Positions 21,699 to 34,674 of a stretch of DNA of 64,000 bases are shown here, piece after piece. Under the pieces are notes generated by a model, which saw only the letters and a program-made list of their open reading frames with translations, did no database searches and was not told where the DNA came from. The DNA is from Sparassis latifolia. Its lineage: Eukaryota; Basidiomycota; Agaricomycetes; Polyporales; Sparassidaceae. Positions within the stretch are counted from its first letter, which is position 1. The number at the start of each line of letters is the position of its first letter. The DNA lies in the NCBI GenBank assembly GCA_018466975.1, contig CM031554.1:1-64000 (forward strand), in the 5' to 3' direction. Position numbers and translations under genes: made by a program.

Positions 21699-23383
21699 CT
21701 AGTACGGTGAATGCCCATATATGTACATCCTTCTTCGAGAAGGTACAGGAGAAAATTCACCCAACAGTGATATTGGCACCTCCCGCACTTTTGTGGCTGG
21801 AAGAACCGTCTTCTCAGCCGCCCGCATCTGCGCAAGTGATTCAGCCGCAGTAGGTCGGTATTCAGGCCGGCGCCGTGTCATGTCCTGCAGAACAGCTAGA
21901 ACTTCCGGAACATCTTCTTCGAATTTCTGCAATGAGTGAATAATGCCGGTTCAGTGGGAAGAACTTCGGAACAGTGGAAGTAAGTCTGTCTTACTTGACA
22001 CCATCCATATATCGTGCGTCCGGTCTGATAAACATCCGCCGCAAAAGGATCAAATGGGGTCCTGCGTTTCGTCTCCGGTGCACTCTGCTCTCTCGGAACT
22101 GGCCAAGTTCCTCTGCGACTCTGTGAGTCTGAGTCTGCAGAAAAGTTGACAGAGTGCCCAAAATCGATCACTGCATATTTTACAGGGAAGCCATTGCGCA
22201 ATTCAGGGGCCAGAGTGCCATAATTTCTTGACGGCGGAACAACGCCCCAGAAGTTCATCAGCACGTTCTCGTGAGAAATGTCCTATAATATGTTTTTATA
22301 TGGACGTAGCGAGTATCCGAAAAGGAGTAACTTACAAGGTGTGCAATATTATGGCGATGCAGGAAGGCAACAGCCTGAATTGGAAGAACATTCAACAAGG
22401 CACCGGTGAGAAAGGACAACGGTATTCACTAACGTCAATCAATTGCACTGCCCAATCCAAAACTTCACCGATGTTGACAAACTCCGGGTACGTGGAATCA
22501 CTCCATCGCGGCATAACAGCGAAAGTCCAGCCGGAATGTTCAATAAACTCAATAATAGGCACTGTAGCGGTCATCTGTTCGGCGCATGTGGCGTCCGAGT
22601 TCAGATACTTCAGTATTTGAAGCTCGTTACTCGGGTTATCACCGTAGCTGACAGGTTTGATAACTACATCTCGGTTTTCTCTGTGTTGAAATGCGTGTAA
22701 CTGAAATTTCTTCAGTTCAAAGAGTATAAGACTTACCGGTCGCGAGCGCCCCAAATCTCCGCGTGCTGCAAGAACGGAAGAAGAGAATACATTAGCCCAT
22801 CTCAAGCAATCCAGAAGAGTACCACCTCATACAAAGCTTGCGAACAGTGGTTTCTTACTGAAATTCTCTCGAACTCCATATAAATCAAAACTGTTCGCTG
22901 CGGGATCCGTATCTTCGCGAGCCTTGAGCCCATGGCAGCCTCGACTGACATACAAATCATAACCCTTCCTAAGAAAGAAAGGGCGCAATATTTCCCACTG
23001 CCACCCGAATCCATCCTCATCGAGTGCTTTACTCTTCCATAACTCGATGGAGGTCGGCAACGCAGCATATTCCTGCGGCAATTTTACAACATTAGTAAAA
23101 ATAATACGCCAAGCAGTTCCTCCTACCTCCGAGACATCAGTCACATTCTCAGGTTTGTCTAATAGAGTGCGAAGTGGTGTCCATCGAATGAGGAAAGACA
23201 GAATGCCGGCAAAACCCCACGCTGAAGTACAATATTGTCCCACCTATAAGGCACAGTGAGCATACAATTATAATCACGCAGTCGGAGGTTGTGCACTCGT
23301 TGCGGCAACGGCGTAGTTGCATCGGTGGTGGGAATACACTTCTGAGCATTGTCATGACTTTGTGCAGACTGGATGAGGCCCAC
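21699..23383 (-). CDS. Protein kinase-like protein of the mushroom-expanded type
   Basis: Spliced minus-strand exons read TPLRTLLDKPENVTDVSEVG, LPTSIELWKSKALDEDGFGW, WEILRPFFLRKGYDLYVSRG, NRDVVIKPVSYGDNPSNELQ, WTFAVMPRWSD, AVAFLHRHNIAHL|DISHENVLMN, KYAVIDFGHSVNF, GTWPVPREQSAPE and FDPFAADVYQTGRTI. The end reads RRPEYRPTAAESLAQMRAAE, stop at 21699. Lys in VVIK, Asp in HLDISHEN, DFG and APE are all present, so catalysis is plausible. The family is lineage-expanded in Agaricomycetes and its substrates are unknown. The N-terminus is uncertain: a hydrophobic stretch lies upstream (about 23.28 kb), and the true start could be anywhere in 23240-23390. Several introns of about 50-60 bp occur. Confidence 0.7.
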
Positions 23384-24473
23384 TGAGCAACATGATGTAA
23401 GTATTTCTGAGCTATATGATGAAGTTCAACATATGCTTACTCAAATCAAGTTGAGACCACCCTATGGAGGGAGTTGGGAAGACGAAAGACGTGAATGATT
23501 CGGTCACGGTAAATATGGAAACAGACGCGCGTGCCTCCTTGTGAATTCCCCACAGTTGCTCTTCAATCCCCACCTTGCCGGACATTTTTCAAAGCCCCTC
23601 GCAGCTCTTCTTCTCACCCGTTTCCATCTCTCGTGAAGATGCTGTAGGTCGTCAGGCTCACAGTCGGCATTCGTTTCTAAGCTACCAATAGTGTGGCCGA
23701 GGACGGCGCACAAATTCCAATGTACAGGATATCGGATGGCGAGGGTAAAGTATTCGAATATACAGAGGACACAGAGGTATACGTATACAGTACTTCATCC
23801 ATTGAGAATGTCTCAGCTGGAACAGGTTGACGAGGCGCTCACACGACTGGCCATATGTCCGACCCAGTGTTTTATTCGGTGGAGTTCTGTGCCGAACAGG
23901 CCGACTACTCTAGCTCTCCTCATCACATACAAGGCTTGACCTATAACTACCTATCATCGATAATCTGTTGTACAACGTCCACGCGTTCAATGTGAGCATG
24001 TTCTGCACTTTCCTGACGTTATGAGCTTAGATGACTTCTGCAAGTCTTTGCATGCTCTACGCAATACCAGTTCCCATGGACAGCCCAGTACTGTGAGGAA
24101 GCTTCGCAAATCTCTTCTGCAGCTGCTCCGCAGCCACATGACGATTAAGTGTCTTATTTCTACCTACCGGGAGTCAACCAACACAGACGAAGAAGTGCTC
24201 GGTAAGTACCAGTGATCTACGCGCTGCCCCGAAGGCAATGAAACATGCACGTACGGTAGGCCAATATCACGAGCTTGGCCTCTTCCTCTACCGTATGACT
24301 CGCTCATGAACCAAGTCTCCAGGAATCACCTTGAATAGAATCGGTAAGCCCACAAGAGTTCCAAGCACTTGACAGCCCACGACATAAACGTAACTTATTG
24401 AAAAGATACCTCGGCCGCACAAGGACAAGACGGTTGGACCAGGGAGACTGAGGTTTAGTGAGTCATGCTCGAG
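23384..24473. other. Intergenic stretch, one small open frame
   Basis: A 64-codon frame at 24021-24215 (starts MSLDDFCKSLHALRN, basic and leucine-rich) has an ATG but no recognised domain. It may be a small exon ending at gtaagtacc (24201). Nothing else can be supported. Confidence 0.3.
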
Positions 24474-25150
24474 CTAATACACGCGCTCGATAAGCCGATC
24501 GACGATAAAGCTCAGGCACACGAGCCGTACATTCGAAAAGGCATGCACAAAGAGCGATTGTACATCCCCGCGAACACATTTGATTGAGAGAACGCGTACG
24601 GTAGGCCGTTTCTGAGTCAACCTGCCACTGACATCCGCGGGATCGCCAGTACTATTCCCGTTGAAAGAGAACCCCTGGAGATTCTGGAAAGGGATGAAGC
24701 TCATCGCAACGCTGGTGTTTCGGCATTGCATGGAAAATTTAAGTCTAAGAGGCTTGCACTGTAGCTGGGACAGCGCGATATCTTCATTCAGTGTTATGTC
24801 GTCAAGATGACAGAGTTTGTGAGTGCGTTCGCAAGGCGACTGTTCACGAGGATGAGGTCGGCGTAAGACAGAACGATGCGGCGCGATTGGGTAGCGTGCT
24901 CGAGAATATGTACGTGCAAAAGCAGAGCAAATCACGTCGCTTTGGGCGATCTGCCGAAGGTCGGGGAGGAACACGTATGCCGGACTAGTGACCTCCAGGG
25001 AGCGCGTGGAGGACACGCGCGCAGGTGCCTTCTCAACAAAGAAGTAGAACTTGAGGCATCTGTTTGAATCGTCCAGCTATACTTCCGGGGTGGGTTGGCG
25101 TATAGCGATGGAGTACAGACTGCGGGCGCGCGCTGTAAGGCTGATTGCAT
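24474..25150 (-). pseudogene. Possible F-box/leucine-rich repeat gene remnant
   Basis: Minus-strand reading gives fragments in the style of the LRR part of mushroom F-box proteins: KLCHLDDITLNEDIALSQLQ, CKPLRLKFSMQC, FIPFQNLQGFSFNGNS, VRVLSIKCVRGDVQSLFVHA and NVRLVCLSFIVDRLIE. Upstream pieces need frame changes and no F-box is seen. It is called a remnant; a spliced intact gene cannot be excluded. Confidence 0.3.
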
Positions 25151-25385
25151 CAGTCGTGGGCAGGGGAGACGATGGCATCAAGAACGTCCAAGCAGTGAGG
25201 TCGACAAAGCTCATCATCGAGGATATTGCAATCCGCGATATACCTTCAACGACACGCCGATTAGATTGCACTGCAGCGCCGCCGTTGAACCGGCGGCTTT
25301 GATGTCGATGTCGTAGACCAAGAGTCTACTATTATTAGTCGTTCCCCATCTAGCACAGCGCGCTGCACAACTATCCACATCCAGT

Positions 25386-25500
25386 CCAAGTTCGCTCGCC
25401 AGTCACAATGAGCCGCAGGTCAGACCGTCTCGCTTGGCGTTCAGGCCCTCGACAGTACGCCCCGCAGCGCGCCCGGTGACTCGGGCGGAGTTGTGAGGCA
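25386..25500. repeat. Dispersed direct repeat, copy 1
   Basis: About 115 bp starting cactcgccagtcacaatg and containing gcgcgcccggtgactcggg recurs at 26626-26740 with about 90% identity. Both copies end in a gcggagtt...gagg block. No coding match was recognised; it may be the end of a transposable element. Confidence 0.6.
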
Positions 25501-26625
25501 GAGGGGAGGCGGCTTGCGAAGATGCGCGCTAGGGATGGGGGACGCGCGGTAGGCGTGCGTCTTTTCCCTTCGGCTTTCTCAGCTTCCCCTGCCTTCTGTC
25601 CTTGATTCTTGCCTTCTATTAGTCCATTTTCGAGTTTGGGCTCTGCGGTTTGCGGATGCCCGGTACGATCTTCTTTAGGCCCCAACGCCCCATGTCACTG
25701 CAGTGCAGGGCGAGTGCCTTCGCGCCGTCCCTGCGTTAAGGTACGTATTTGGCGTATTCAGTGGCGACGATGGGCAAGACTCGTGTACGGACATGTTCGA
25801 GGAGGTGCACTTTGTTGTTGGGAATTGGAGATTCTTCTCTCTCTCGTTCTCATTCTCATTCTACACGCGAGGAGCATCGTCAACATTGAGGTCCTGTGCG
25901 CACGAGGGCCTCCGTGCTCGCGAGGGGCTCCTCCTAGTGGCACGTCCCCTGAGTGGCGGTATGCGGTGCGTGGTGTATGGTGAGACGTTACAGCACGATT
26001 ATTGACGCTGGAGCTATCGACTTCACCGACGTGTGGCGAAAACATAACCGATTGTATTTATCTCGAATGTAGCGATGTCGGATTTAATCTGTACACAAGC
26101 ATCAGTGCACGGTGTAAGAAGTTTCAGAAATGTGACATATAATGAAAGACTCGGGCAATCTGCTGTTCTACATCTAGAATAATCTTCATCGGCACGTTGG
26201 GGGGGAGATTCTCCCGCCGGTGTTTTGCACCTTGGTGGGTTGCTATCATGGTGGGATGCCGGTGAGCGTTAAGTTCAGGAAAGCACAATGATCACTCGTG
26301 TTCCGAGGCGCATGAGTGAGCATTTTGCTTTCCTGACGCTAGCTGTGTGTGTAATTGCATCGTCGTCAGATGACACGAAAGTTTTCCTACGTCCATGTCT
26401 CGTCGATGGAGCTAACCCGGAGCTTCAACATAACATCACGCACATCTGACCAATGAGCATCCTGTAGAACGGCGTTGACGCCAGAAGCACTTGGACTGGC
26501 AATCTCGGAGCACCAACAAAATGTTGTTCTGACCTCAACGAACATCCCAGCTCGGGATTATGAATGCGGATTAGCATCTGAACGATTCGGATGCATCGCC
26601 CAACTGGATCTACCTTCAATCCAAG
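25501..26625. other. No gene recognised
   Basis: Short ORFs only. The stretch between the two dispersed-repeat copies shows no domain, splice structure or repeat of note. Confidence 0.5.
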
Positions 26626-26740
26626 CCCACTCGCCAGTCACAATGAGCCGCAGGTCAAACCGTCTCGCTTAGCGCTCTGGCCCTCGACAGTACACCCCGC
26701 AGCGCGCCCGGTGACTCGGGCGGAGTTATGAGTCAGAGGG
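26626..26740. repeat. Dispersed direct repeat, copy 2
   Basis: This is the second copy of the block at 25386-25500, in the same orientation. It differs at scattered positions, mainly C/T and G/A. The distance between copies is about 1.24 kb. Confidence 0.6.
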
Positions 26741-27530
26741 CAAAGTACGCACACAAATGCGGCACCGGTATTAGGTTAAGGGTGTCTTCAACTATTGGAA
26801 TGCGGTGCGGTTCTGGAGAGGCGGGCACAGATCTGATTTCGAGGAAGAACCCCCAACTACGTAGAGATGCAGTTCACTCTGTACTGAGGCTCTGCAAGGT
26901 GGAAAGCCGGGCTCCTCTCGTTCGCCAGCATAAATGTTTTTCTCCGGCATAGTTCGTGCGAGCGGCTTGGCTGGCCACTGCAAAAAGTGTAGCTGTTGGA
27001 CTGCATTTTGCAGCAGCTGGCGTAGAGGGGCCCCAGTAGAGACAGGCTGTGAACGACGACGAATATGCCAGCACCGGAACAGACCCGGTAGCCCTCGTGT
27101 CGGGCTATTATAGTCTAAAGGGACAAACTTGGAGCTAATCGCTGCAATGGCTTGAACCTGAGAGAAAAACTTCGAGCGTGACATTAGACAAACGACGACG
27201 CAGAAACGCAGAAAAATGGAATAACAATAGAAAAATCGATAAAACGCACCGAAGTACGTCATCGACGGCGCAGCACAGCAACCTTGGATAATGGGTTTGC
27301 GAGGAACACTGCGTGGCGTGGAATACGCGTAGAACAATGCACAGGTTGCGAAGCCGATGCCTCCAAGCACAGATCACGTGACAAACGCGTCGCGCTCCAC
27401 TGGCCACGGCATCTTGCAAGCGCCCGCAGCCGGCCCAGCATATAAGAGAGCGACTTACCAAGGCATTCCCCCAGTTCCTTCCACTACACCCACCACCACC
27501 ACCACAACCACAACCACCAAATCTACCCCA

Positions 27531-28470
27531 ATGCTCGTCGACATATCCCCACTGCACCTTCCGACCACTTGGCGGCCACGTCCTGCGCCAGGATCGTGCC
27601 CGCCGTTCGCTCGTGGCCCGAGTGAACTTTGCCAACTGCACTTGGACGCAGTTCGCCGGTTGCCCCTGGAGTCCATTGCCGTGCCGCAGGAAAGTTTCAA
27701 GTCCCCTTACAGAGTCGTTATAGCCACTGACGATACTTCTGACTGACCAACAGATGGCGAAATGGAGCGAGGCTGGACTACCGCGATCAGCCATCTCCTG
27801 CACGCCCCACGAGCCACAGAACAGTACACGTCCACTGGCCGTGGGACTGACAATGTCTTTCACGTCACGCCGCGTCTTCGTAAGGGGCGCACATTACCCG
27901 TTGCCTGTTCCAGCCCTCGCCATTCTTCATCCATCTCAATCTACCCAGTCCGAGGCCAAAGGCAAGCTGGGAGAGAAGGAATACGCCCCAGCAAGTCGTC
28001 CAGACAGTGTACTTTGGGTTCGAGAGTGGTTCGGACGTTCCACTAACAACCAAACCTCTTACTCTCGTATGGAGGGGGCTCACGAGCACGTCATGGAAGA
28101 GACGGGACTGTTAACAGTTCGTGTAGCCTGGACAGTACGTTTGCTCTTTCGATCTCCCATCTCAAATGCATCCTGACAGGAAACAATGACGTTTGAAGTG
28201 GTTTGGTTGCGAACAGGTAGAAAAAGACGTGGCCGTGATGCAAGGAGATTCCCACGTCACTCGCGAGCAGTTGGCTCGCAAAGTGTCGAAGCTGCTTGGG
28301 GATTTCTTTGCGGTACGTTCTCTGTCGTCCTGTGCTGTCTCTGTTATTTACTTTGTAGCCAAAGGTGAAACAGGTCGGACCTCCTGATGGCCTTCAGCTC
28401 ATTGCCCTGCATTACATGCAGGCAGATATATTTGAGCTCGAGCTTCATTGCATGGCCGAACCTTCCTAGA
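27531..28470 (+). CDS. Hypothetical spliced gene, uncertain
   Basis: A TATA-like word (catataaga, about 27438) precedes a CA-rich leader and an ATG at 27531 (MLVDISPLHLPTTWRPRP...). Downstream exons look protein-like: EKDVAVMQGDSHVTREQLAR with KVSKLLGDFFA (about 28206-28310), then an exon reading PKVKQVGPPDGLQLIALHYM and ADIFELELHC to a TAG at about 28468. The middle exons cannot be placed with confidence. No family is recognised. The terminal exon is partly duplicated downstream. Confidence 0.25.
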
Positions 28471-28620
28471 GCTGGTCTCTTGGCAATCCCTTCGGTCATA
28501 GCATATATCCCACCTTCATTTTGCCCTTCTACCATGTATCAAATCGAGCTTCATTGCAAGGCTGAACCTTCCTAGCTGGTCCCTCGACACTCCCTTCGGT
28601 TGTATCACATACCCCACTTT
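28436..28620. repeat. Imperfect tandem duplication of about 106 bp
   Basis: The segment cgagcttcattgca...gaaccttcctag...atcccttcggt...catat at about 28439 recurs at about 28545. The repeated unit includes the stop codon of the possible gene ending at 28468. The second copy is diverged. Confidence 0.55.
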
Positions 28621-30687
28621 CCCATTTGCACAACCCACCGGTGTACTTGTAGTGCACCCCCTTCTCACCCTTTCCCCCACGTCGGTGGCGGTCATGGTGA
28701 GAAGAGGGCGCACTACATGAGGGCCTCGTGAGATGGGAAGGGAGTGGGTGGATGATTGGCGTTCTCGGGTGGTGCTGTCGTGAGTCGTTTTGGGGGTTGC
28801 AAGTCCTGCCTTGGGGTTTTGGCGGAAGGTGGGAAGATTTTCGCAGACCAGGCGAGAGACGGGCGTGCGGCGTCTGGACGACGATGACGACAAAAAATGA
28901 GGATCCAGATCCCCGACCGTGGAATGCGCGCACCTCGGGTGAGTGGTATAGCTTACGCATCTTGTCGCTGAGCATCCGGTGTGTGTACCTAGGCCTCTCT
29001 CGCTCTCTTTGTACCAGCACCCCGCTAGGACAACACCGGCGCCCTAGCGTTCCACCGCGGTCACCGCCGACAGGTTCTTCCTCAACGACGGAGTAACGGA
29101 ATAGTTCCCGAGCTCCGTCCGCAACAGTTCGACAGCACCGTCTCTGCGAGTGGCCCCTCAGGTTTTGTGGTAGTTAGCGTGTTCCATGGGGATGAAGTCT
29201 CTGCGTGGCGCAGCGGAAGATGAAGAGGGTGTGTACAGGTTCGAGGAGCCGCGCGCGACGATGAGCCCAGTGCATTGAGGGGTCGCGGGAACTTCGAGCG
29301 AGCAAGCGGTGCCTGTCTCTCCTGTGGTAGCGTATCCATTAACTGGCAGTATATTGTGTCGTTGTGTTGGGTGTTGTGCGTGCTACAAGACATCAGTGCG
29401 CAATGACGCTAATACACGGTCGAGTTCACCGCCAACGTCCACCGTGCCTTCTCCTGAACCTTTGGCCTAGCGCATCGTTGCAGATGCGGTCGAACCTACC
29501 TGTGCCTAGTATGAATTTACTTATAGTTGTGCTCCGCCTGTGTTTTGTTTCGCGCGCTGTATGGATGCAATGCACCGATGGTAAACGAAAAACGCACAGA
29601 AATTTGGGTTGCTATCATTGGATGGGATCTCTACCAGAATCGTGCGAAGAGCGCAATCATACCGCTCCAGTCCCGATCAGCGGTCAACGCCCAGACTTAC
29701 ATACTCTCTGCGATGAGTGTTTCCGATGACGAGGGTTGGAGCGAAAGCACGGGATTAGATGCAGTTGGGGGGTATCAGAATTTTGACAGCCCCACAGCTC
29801 GCAACGGCCTTCCAATCATCGGATACCTCTGAATCCTTGGAAGCTTCCAGTCTGCTCGCTGCAAACTCCAACATGGCTTCTCTGCGCAGAGTTGGACCTC
29901 CAATTCATCCAAGCTGTATGTCCACAAATAACAGCCAAATTGTTTCTGCCCGTAATACTCGGCGTGAAATCTTGTTGATCACAACTGTGTCCTGTTAGCC
30001 AATATGGAGTTGATGCTGTGAGCAATGCGGCCTTAAGAAAACAACTCTATGGAGAACGCGCTGGGCGGGGTACTTCGTTCTCGTTCCTCCTTTCTAGAGC
30101 TTGACTGGTAGATCAACAATTCTGTGTTTTTCTGCGCGTTCATTTCTATTAGCTCCGTGGGTGTGTTCTCGAGCATATCCTGAACTGGGAACAGTGTATG
30201 TGCTGCGGCCTCCACAACCACTGTCGCATCGCTATCCAAATCGCACTTTGTGGTGTCGTCATTTGTAACTTTAATAGGGAATCGTCAGCTTTTATGGACA
30301 AGAAAAAAGGGCCTAGTGGTGTAATTACTTCGACAGAAAATGATATCCTTAGGTCGAGCCGCGGTCCCATCTGTATGTCACATTACAAGCGTGTATGCTT
30401 TATGGATTGTGAACAGCGAAGACAGAAAGTATCTGACAACGGCGCAGGATTAGTTAGTAGTTTGAATGTAGCGAGTGTCGATTACCAGCTGTGTCGGCGG
30501 AATACCAGAGTTGCCTGATTAGGCATGGTCGGTGACGCGGCGCTGGCTGCACGTCGACGGGCGCCCAATTCGACACAACACAGCCAGACTGTCTCTCTTT
30601 ACCCGAGCTTGGGACTTTCTGTTGCAACCATCGCTAGGTCAACGACGACGAAACAACGACCAAATCCTCCAGAGACTCTCCGTATGA
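28621..30687. other. Long intergenic stretch without a supported gene
   Basis: ORFs up to 163 codons appear on both strands but lack domains, codon bias and consistent splice sites. The last 150 bp (30540-30687) precede the Byr4-like gene and are its likely promoter and 5' leader. No TATA box is evident there. Confidence 0.5.
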
Positions 30688-33600
30688 ATGGCAGTTCTTC
30701 CTCTTTCCTCTGCAGGTAAGTTGTCATTCTCTCTTTCTGCAATTCTTCCACTTATTGTCAGTGGATCGCGCGGAGAATTGGGACGAGGACTTTGAGCTCC
30801 AGCAGAGTGGTCAATCTCGTGCCGACGCACACCCGGAAATGCGTCTCATGGACGTCACTAAATCGCCACTGAAAGACAGGAAGAATACCGTCCAGCACTG
30901 CGCAGACGCGGGACCGTCTATGCCCATCAGACGTTTCAGCGAGCAGGTAGAGAACTGGGACGACGATTTTAGAGATAATACAGATTCGCCGGTCCGCCGC
31001 TTGTCGCACCAGCGGCAGGACGCACAGGAGGCCGAGAACTGGGATGCTGACTTCGAAGAGGATAGACACGGGCAGTCCCCTCCACGGAAAGGGAGCCGAC
31101 AGGATACGTGGGCCTCGTCTGACGAGGAGGATGATTACAGGTTTGCGGATAGAGAGGAGGATCGCACAGTCACCTCTCGTACGCGCGGTGCTCCCCTCAC
31201 CATCCCTGACATTCCTCCAGTTCCACCACTCCCATCCCCATTTCCTCGCTCTCCCACCGTCTCTGTTTTTTCTGTGCCCCCATCGTCCCATGGTCATGAT
31301 GCGTACTCATACTCCTCGACTGCTCCTCTTGCCCTTCGACCGACCATCTCCGGTGGTAGCTCTGCGTTCGCCCTCTTGCCCCCAAGTCCGCCTATTCACC
31401 GCGAACGGCGGAGGCTGCGCAAGAAATCCCGTCCGACTCCACATACTAACGATATATTTGAGCTTGATGATCGCGCGGAGAATTCTGTTCCGCGTCCATT
31501 GCCGCCATCTCAGCCGTCTACGCCAGAGAAGAAGCCCAGCCCAGGGCTTCCGTCTCCTGACGATTCTTCCGCTGATCACCACCCATCCACGTCCACATTA
31601 CTGAAGACACCGCTGCTCTCACGCATCGGTTCGGTAGGCAAGAAGTGGAGCACAGCGCGCAAGAAGCGAGCGAGTACCGGCCCGTCCGAGGTTACGCTCA
31701 GTGAGCAGCGCGCGCACGAGCACGATGCTCCGCCTCGGCCACCTTCGCAGCTCGCGTCGTCCCCACCGTCCGCCAAGAGCAGCTGGTTTTTTCGAAGTGG
31801 TGGCGCAGGCCCCGAGCCAGGCTCGCCACCCGCCCACACGTCGGCTCTGAAGCATGAATCCAGCATGGACAGGCTCCTCTCCCTAGCAGGCCTCGACCGC
31901 GTTCCTCAAACGCCCTCGCGCAAGCGGGACGAGCGCGCTGCAGGAAGTCTCCCCCGCGAGTTGCGCAGCGCCGCGAACGGGAACGAGGTCCGGTCGGCGA
32001 TGCTCTTCGGTGGAGCGCGCCGGCCGGTATCTATGCAGGTGACAAACTCTGCGAGCTCTAGCTCGAGCTGGGGTTCGAGGGGCTCAAGACCGCCTGTCCC
32101 GCGCCATGCGTCGTATGGACGCAGCATGGTCAAGCGTCCCGCAACGGCTGATAGCAGGTCAAGCTCGAAGGCGCGCTCTGTCTCGGCATCCGCCTCAGCC
32201 AGCGTGGAAGACCTGGACGTCAACGAGATGCCAGCAAGGATTAGTGAAGGGAAGAAGGATGGCATTCAGGCAAAGGGTAAGGGGAAAGAAAAGGAAACGG
32301 AGAAGCACCAGGGGAGCCGTAGTTTTATGGGTGGAATGCGGCGACTCAGCCTGGTAGGCAGCAACAAGCACTGGCGGAGCAAGACCTTGATGCAGACCCC
32401 CGACCGCAAGGAACCACACACACCTTCAAGCCCGAAAGTTCGGGCGTTTCCCGACGAGGATCAGACTACTCCGCGCCCACCGTCGCGGGTAGTGCGCCGC
32501 TCGCAGGACGCGCTGCTCCCACCGCTAGAGCTCCAGCCCGCAGCACCCTTACGCCTTCCACCGAGCGTGTCGGCGCCTGCGAGTTCGACCATTGAGTCCC
32601 TCTTCCACCCGCATCCCTTCCTCGAAGCCTCTCGTTCCCATCCAGCGTTGTCGGCCAAATTTACCGCAGAACCCCCACTGTCTAGTCCTCCACCATCACC
32701 TTTGGCATCGCCACCTAGACCGAAGGTCCCATCCTCGCCACCGCAATCCGCTTCACTCGGTCGTGCCGCGCAACCGCCGAAGGAGCAGGCGAATAACAAT
32801 TCGATGCCTCCCCGGCGCAATTCCCTGGGCGATCTCAAGATACCGGCGAGGATCAGTCAGGCGCAGGTCAGTCTGCGTCGTGACTTGGGAATGGTGAGGG
32901 AATTTGCGGCCAGCATTGAACGTAAGCCTTTGATATATTATTACTATGTATCATCTAATCTTGTTAATCTTTTGTTTCAGAGCTCAAGCAGCTTCAAGAC
33001 GCGTACAACACCCTCGTTGGCGAAGTTCATGAGCTCATCGAAAGTTCTCAGCCCGCACCATCTCGCGCCATCTCCCCCACGTTCTTCAATCTCCCGCAAC
33101 CCATCTCTCGCATGCGTTCCAGCACAAATCCAACGCCCATTCCGCAATACAACCGTCGCGAACTTAGTGTCGCTTTCCAGCTCATCGAGACGAAATACCA
33201 GATTCCTTGGGAGTGTGTGGAATTGCTCATCGACCTCGGCAGTGGCGCCCCCGTTGCTACCATATCTCCTACCCCGTCCTCGCAGTCGGTTCCGCCCATG
33301 ACATCTCCCGCCGCCACTGATCCTAAGAAGAGTCGTGAGCGCGCAATCACGCTGGCCGGAGACGAGTCTAAGCCTGCCGTTCCATTACCTGCCGACACCT
33401 TGACGTCGCCTATCGCGAGCCCGCCTAGCCCTGCACAGTGGCGCGCATCGACTGGTCGGCACGACCTGACTCAGCGCCAGTTACTCCTGCTCCGTGAGTT
33501 GCTCAATAACCCAGATTCGTCGACGTACCTGAGCGCGGAGCCGCACATATCGGAAGAGGAGATCGACCGCAATTGGCGATGGGGGGATGCCATGAACAGT

Positions 33601-34674
33601 ACCATCACCCTACCGAGCGAGGAGTCAGTGCAGTCCGGGTCTGGCGCATTGAACGGCAAGAAACGACGCCTCGGTATGCGGAAACTTAGGGATATTCTCA
33701 AGTCCTTGAAGAGAAGCTACTCTGAGCAGCCGCCCCCACTCCCGCCCGTTCCTGTGTCGTCGACGTCAATTCTGGCAAGCACCGAGTCCTCTCTCGATCT
33801 ACCCCGAGAGCGTCGGCCTGACTCTGTTCAGCGACGCCGCGCGAGGACCAGCACCGGACCGGAGTCTATGAAGTCTTCTCGAGAACAGCACCCTAATTCG
33901 CCGTATGCCACGTCTGTCTCGCTCAAGCATCGGTCATCGCCTCGCCGCCCGTCCCTAGCTTCCATCTTCCGTCTCGGCCAGAAAAGCAAGTCCTCTCAAA
34001 GTACGGGACAATCCTCTGACGATCTCAAGCACCCGAGCAGCGGCTCGGAGCATGCAAGTAGTTTACGGGTTGCGGATGAAGAGGAGGACTGGGATCGCGT
34101 CGAGGCGATCTCAGAGATGAATCACGCAGGACGAGCGCCTTCAGACGGTGCGGCGACGGTGAGGGGAAAGACGCACCGGTCGCCTTATTCGCAGCATCAC
34201 CAAGAGCCGTTTCCGGGGGGCTCTCCGTCTGTGTCGCAGACATCGCTGAACGTGCAGCCGTCCCCGCACAGAAGTGCCCCGCAGGCCATTTCCATTTGCT
34301 GCCTACGCGGTCGCCTAAGTTATCGAATGTCCGGGAACTCGCTGAGCACGGTACGCCTCCAGAGCCACGGCCATCGTCAAGGAGCACAAACCACGCGCCC
34401 ACACCCAGTCCCAGTGCGAGATATAGGCCGTTTCGCAGCCGCATGAGTGGCCCGTCGGGGTCTGTGCGTTCGGCCCCCTCAGGTGTTGGCGCACCACGGT
34501 CCAGGTATTATACTTGGTACGCTACCCGAGTCGAGGCTGTCTATGACCCCGGAGAACATCCAACCGTTGTTGGAGAATGCGCGGGAGGTGCATGCACGGT
34601 GCAGCGAGTGCATCATCGAGCTTCAGGCTCTGCTGACTGTGAATGGTGGGCCGGCTCAGTCGCAGATGCGTTGA
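30688..34674 (+). CDS. Byr4/Bfa1-like cell-cycle regulator
   Basis: Exon 1 is tiny (30688-30715, MAVLPLSSA); exon 2 is 30762-32921; exon 3 starts at 32981 and runs to 34674. Three WDxDF motifs (AENWDEDFEL, VENWDDDFRD, AENWDADFEED) lie within the first ~110 residues, the signature of Byr4/Bfa1. Those proteins bind the Cdc16/Bub2 GAP and restrain the Spg1/Tem1 GTPase of the septation/mitotic-exit network. A Ser/Pro-rich middle is followed by a helical block (IEQLKQLQDAYNTLVGEVHE, then RRELSVAFQLIETKY). The C-terminus ends LSMTPENIQPLLENAREVHA, CSECIIELQALL. Between about 34270 and 34505 the best reading lies in another frame than both flanks, implying two compensating indels or unrecognised introns. 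Length is about 1,290 residues. The family call is moderate because only the WDxDF motifs are diagnostic. Confidence 0.55.

Noticed and set aside
27135..27863. 242-codon minus-strand ORF with a Gly-rich stretch
   Set aside because: The Gly run is the antisense of a CCA-rich leader; composition is random-like and no domain is visible.
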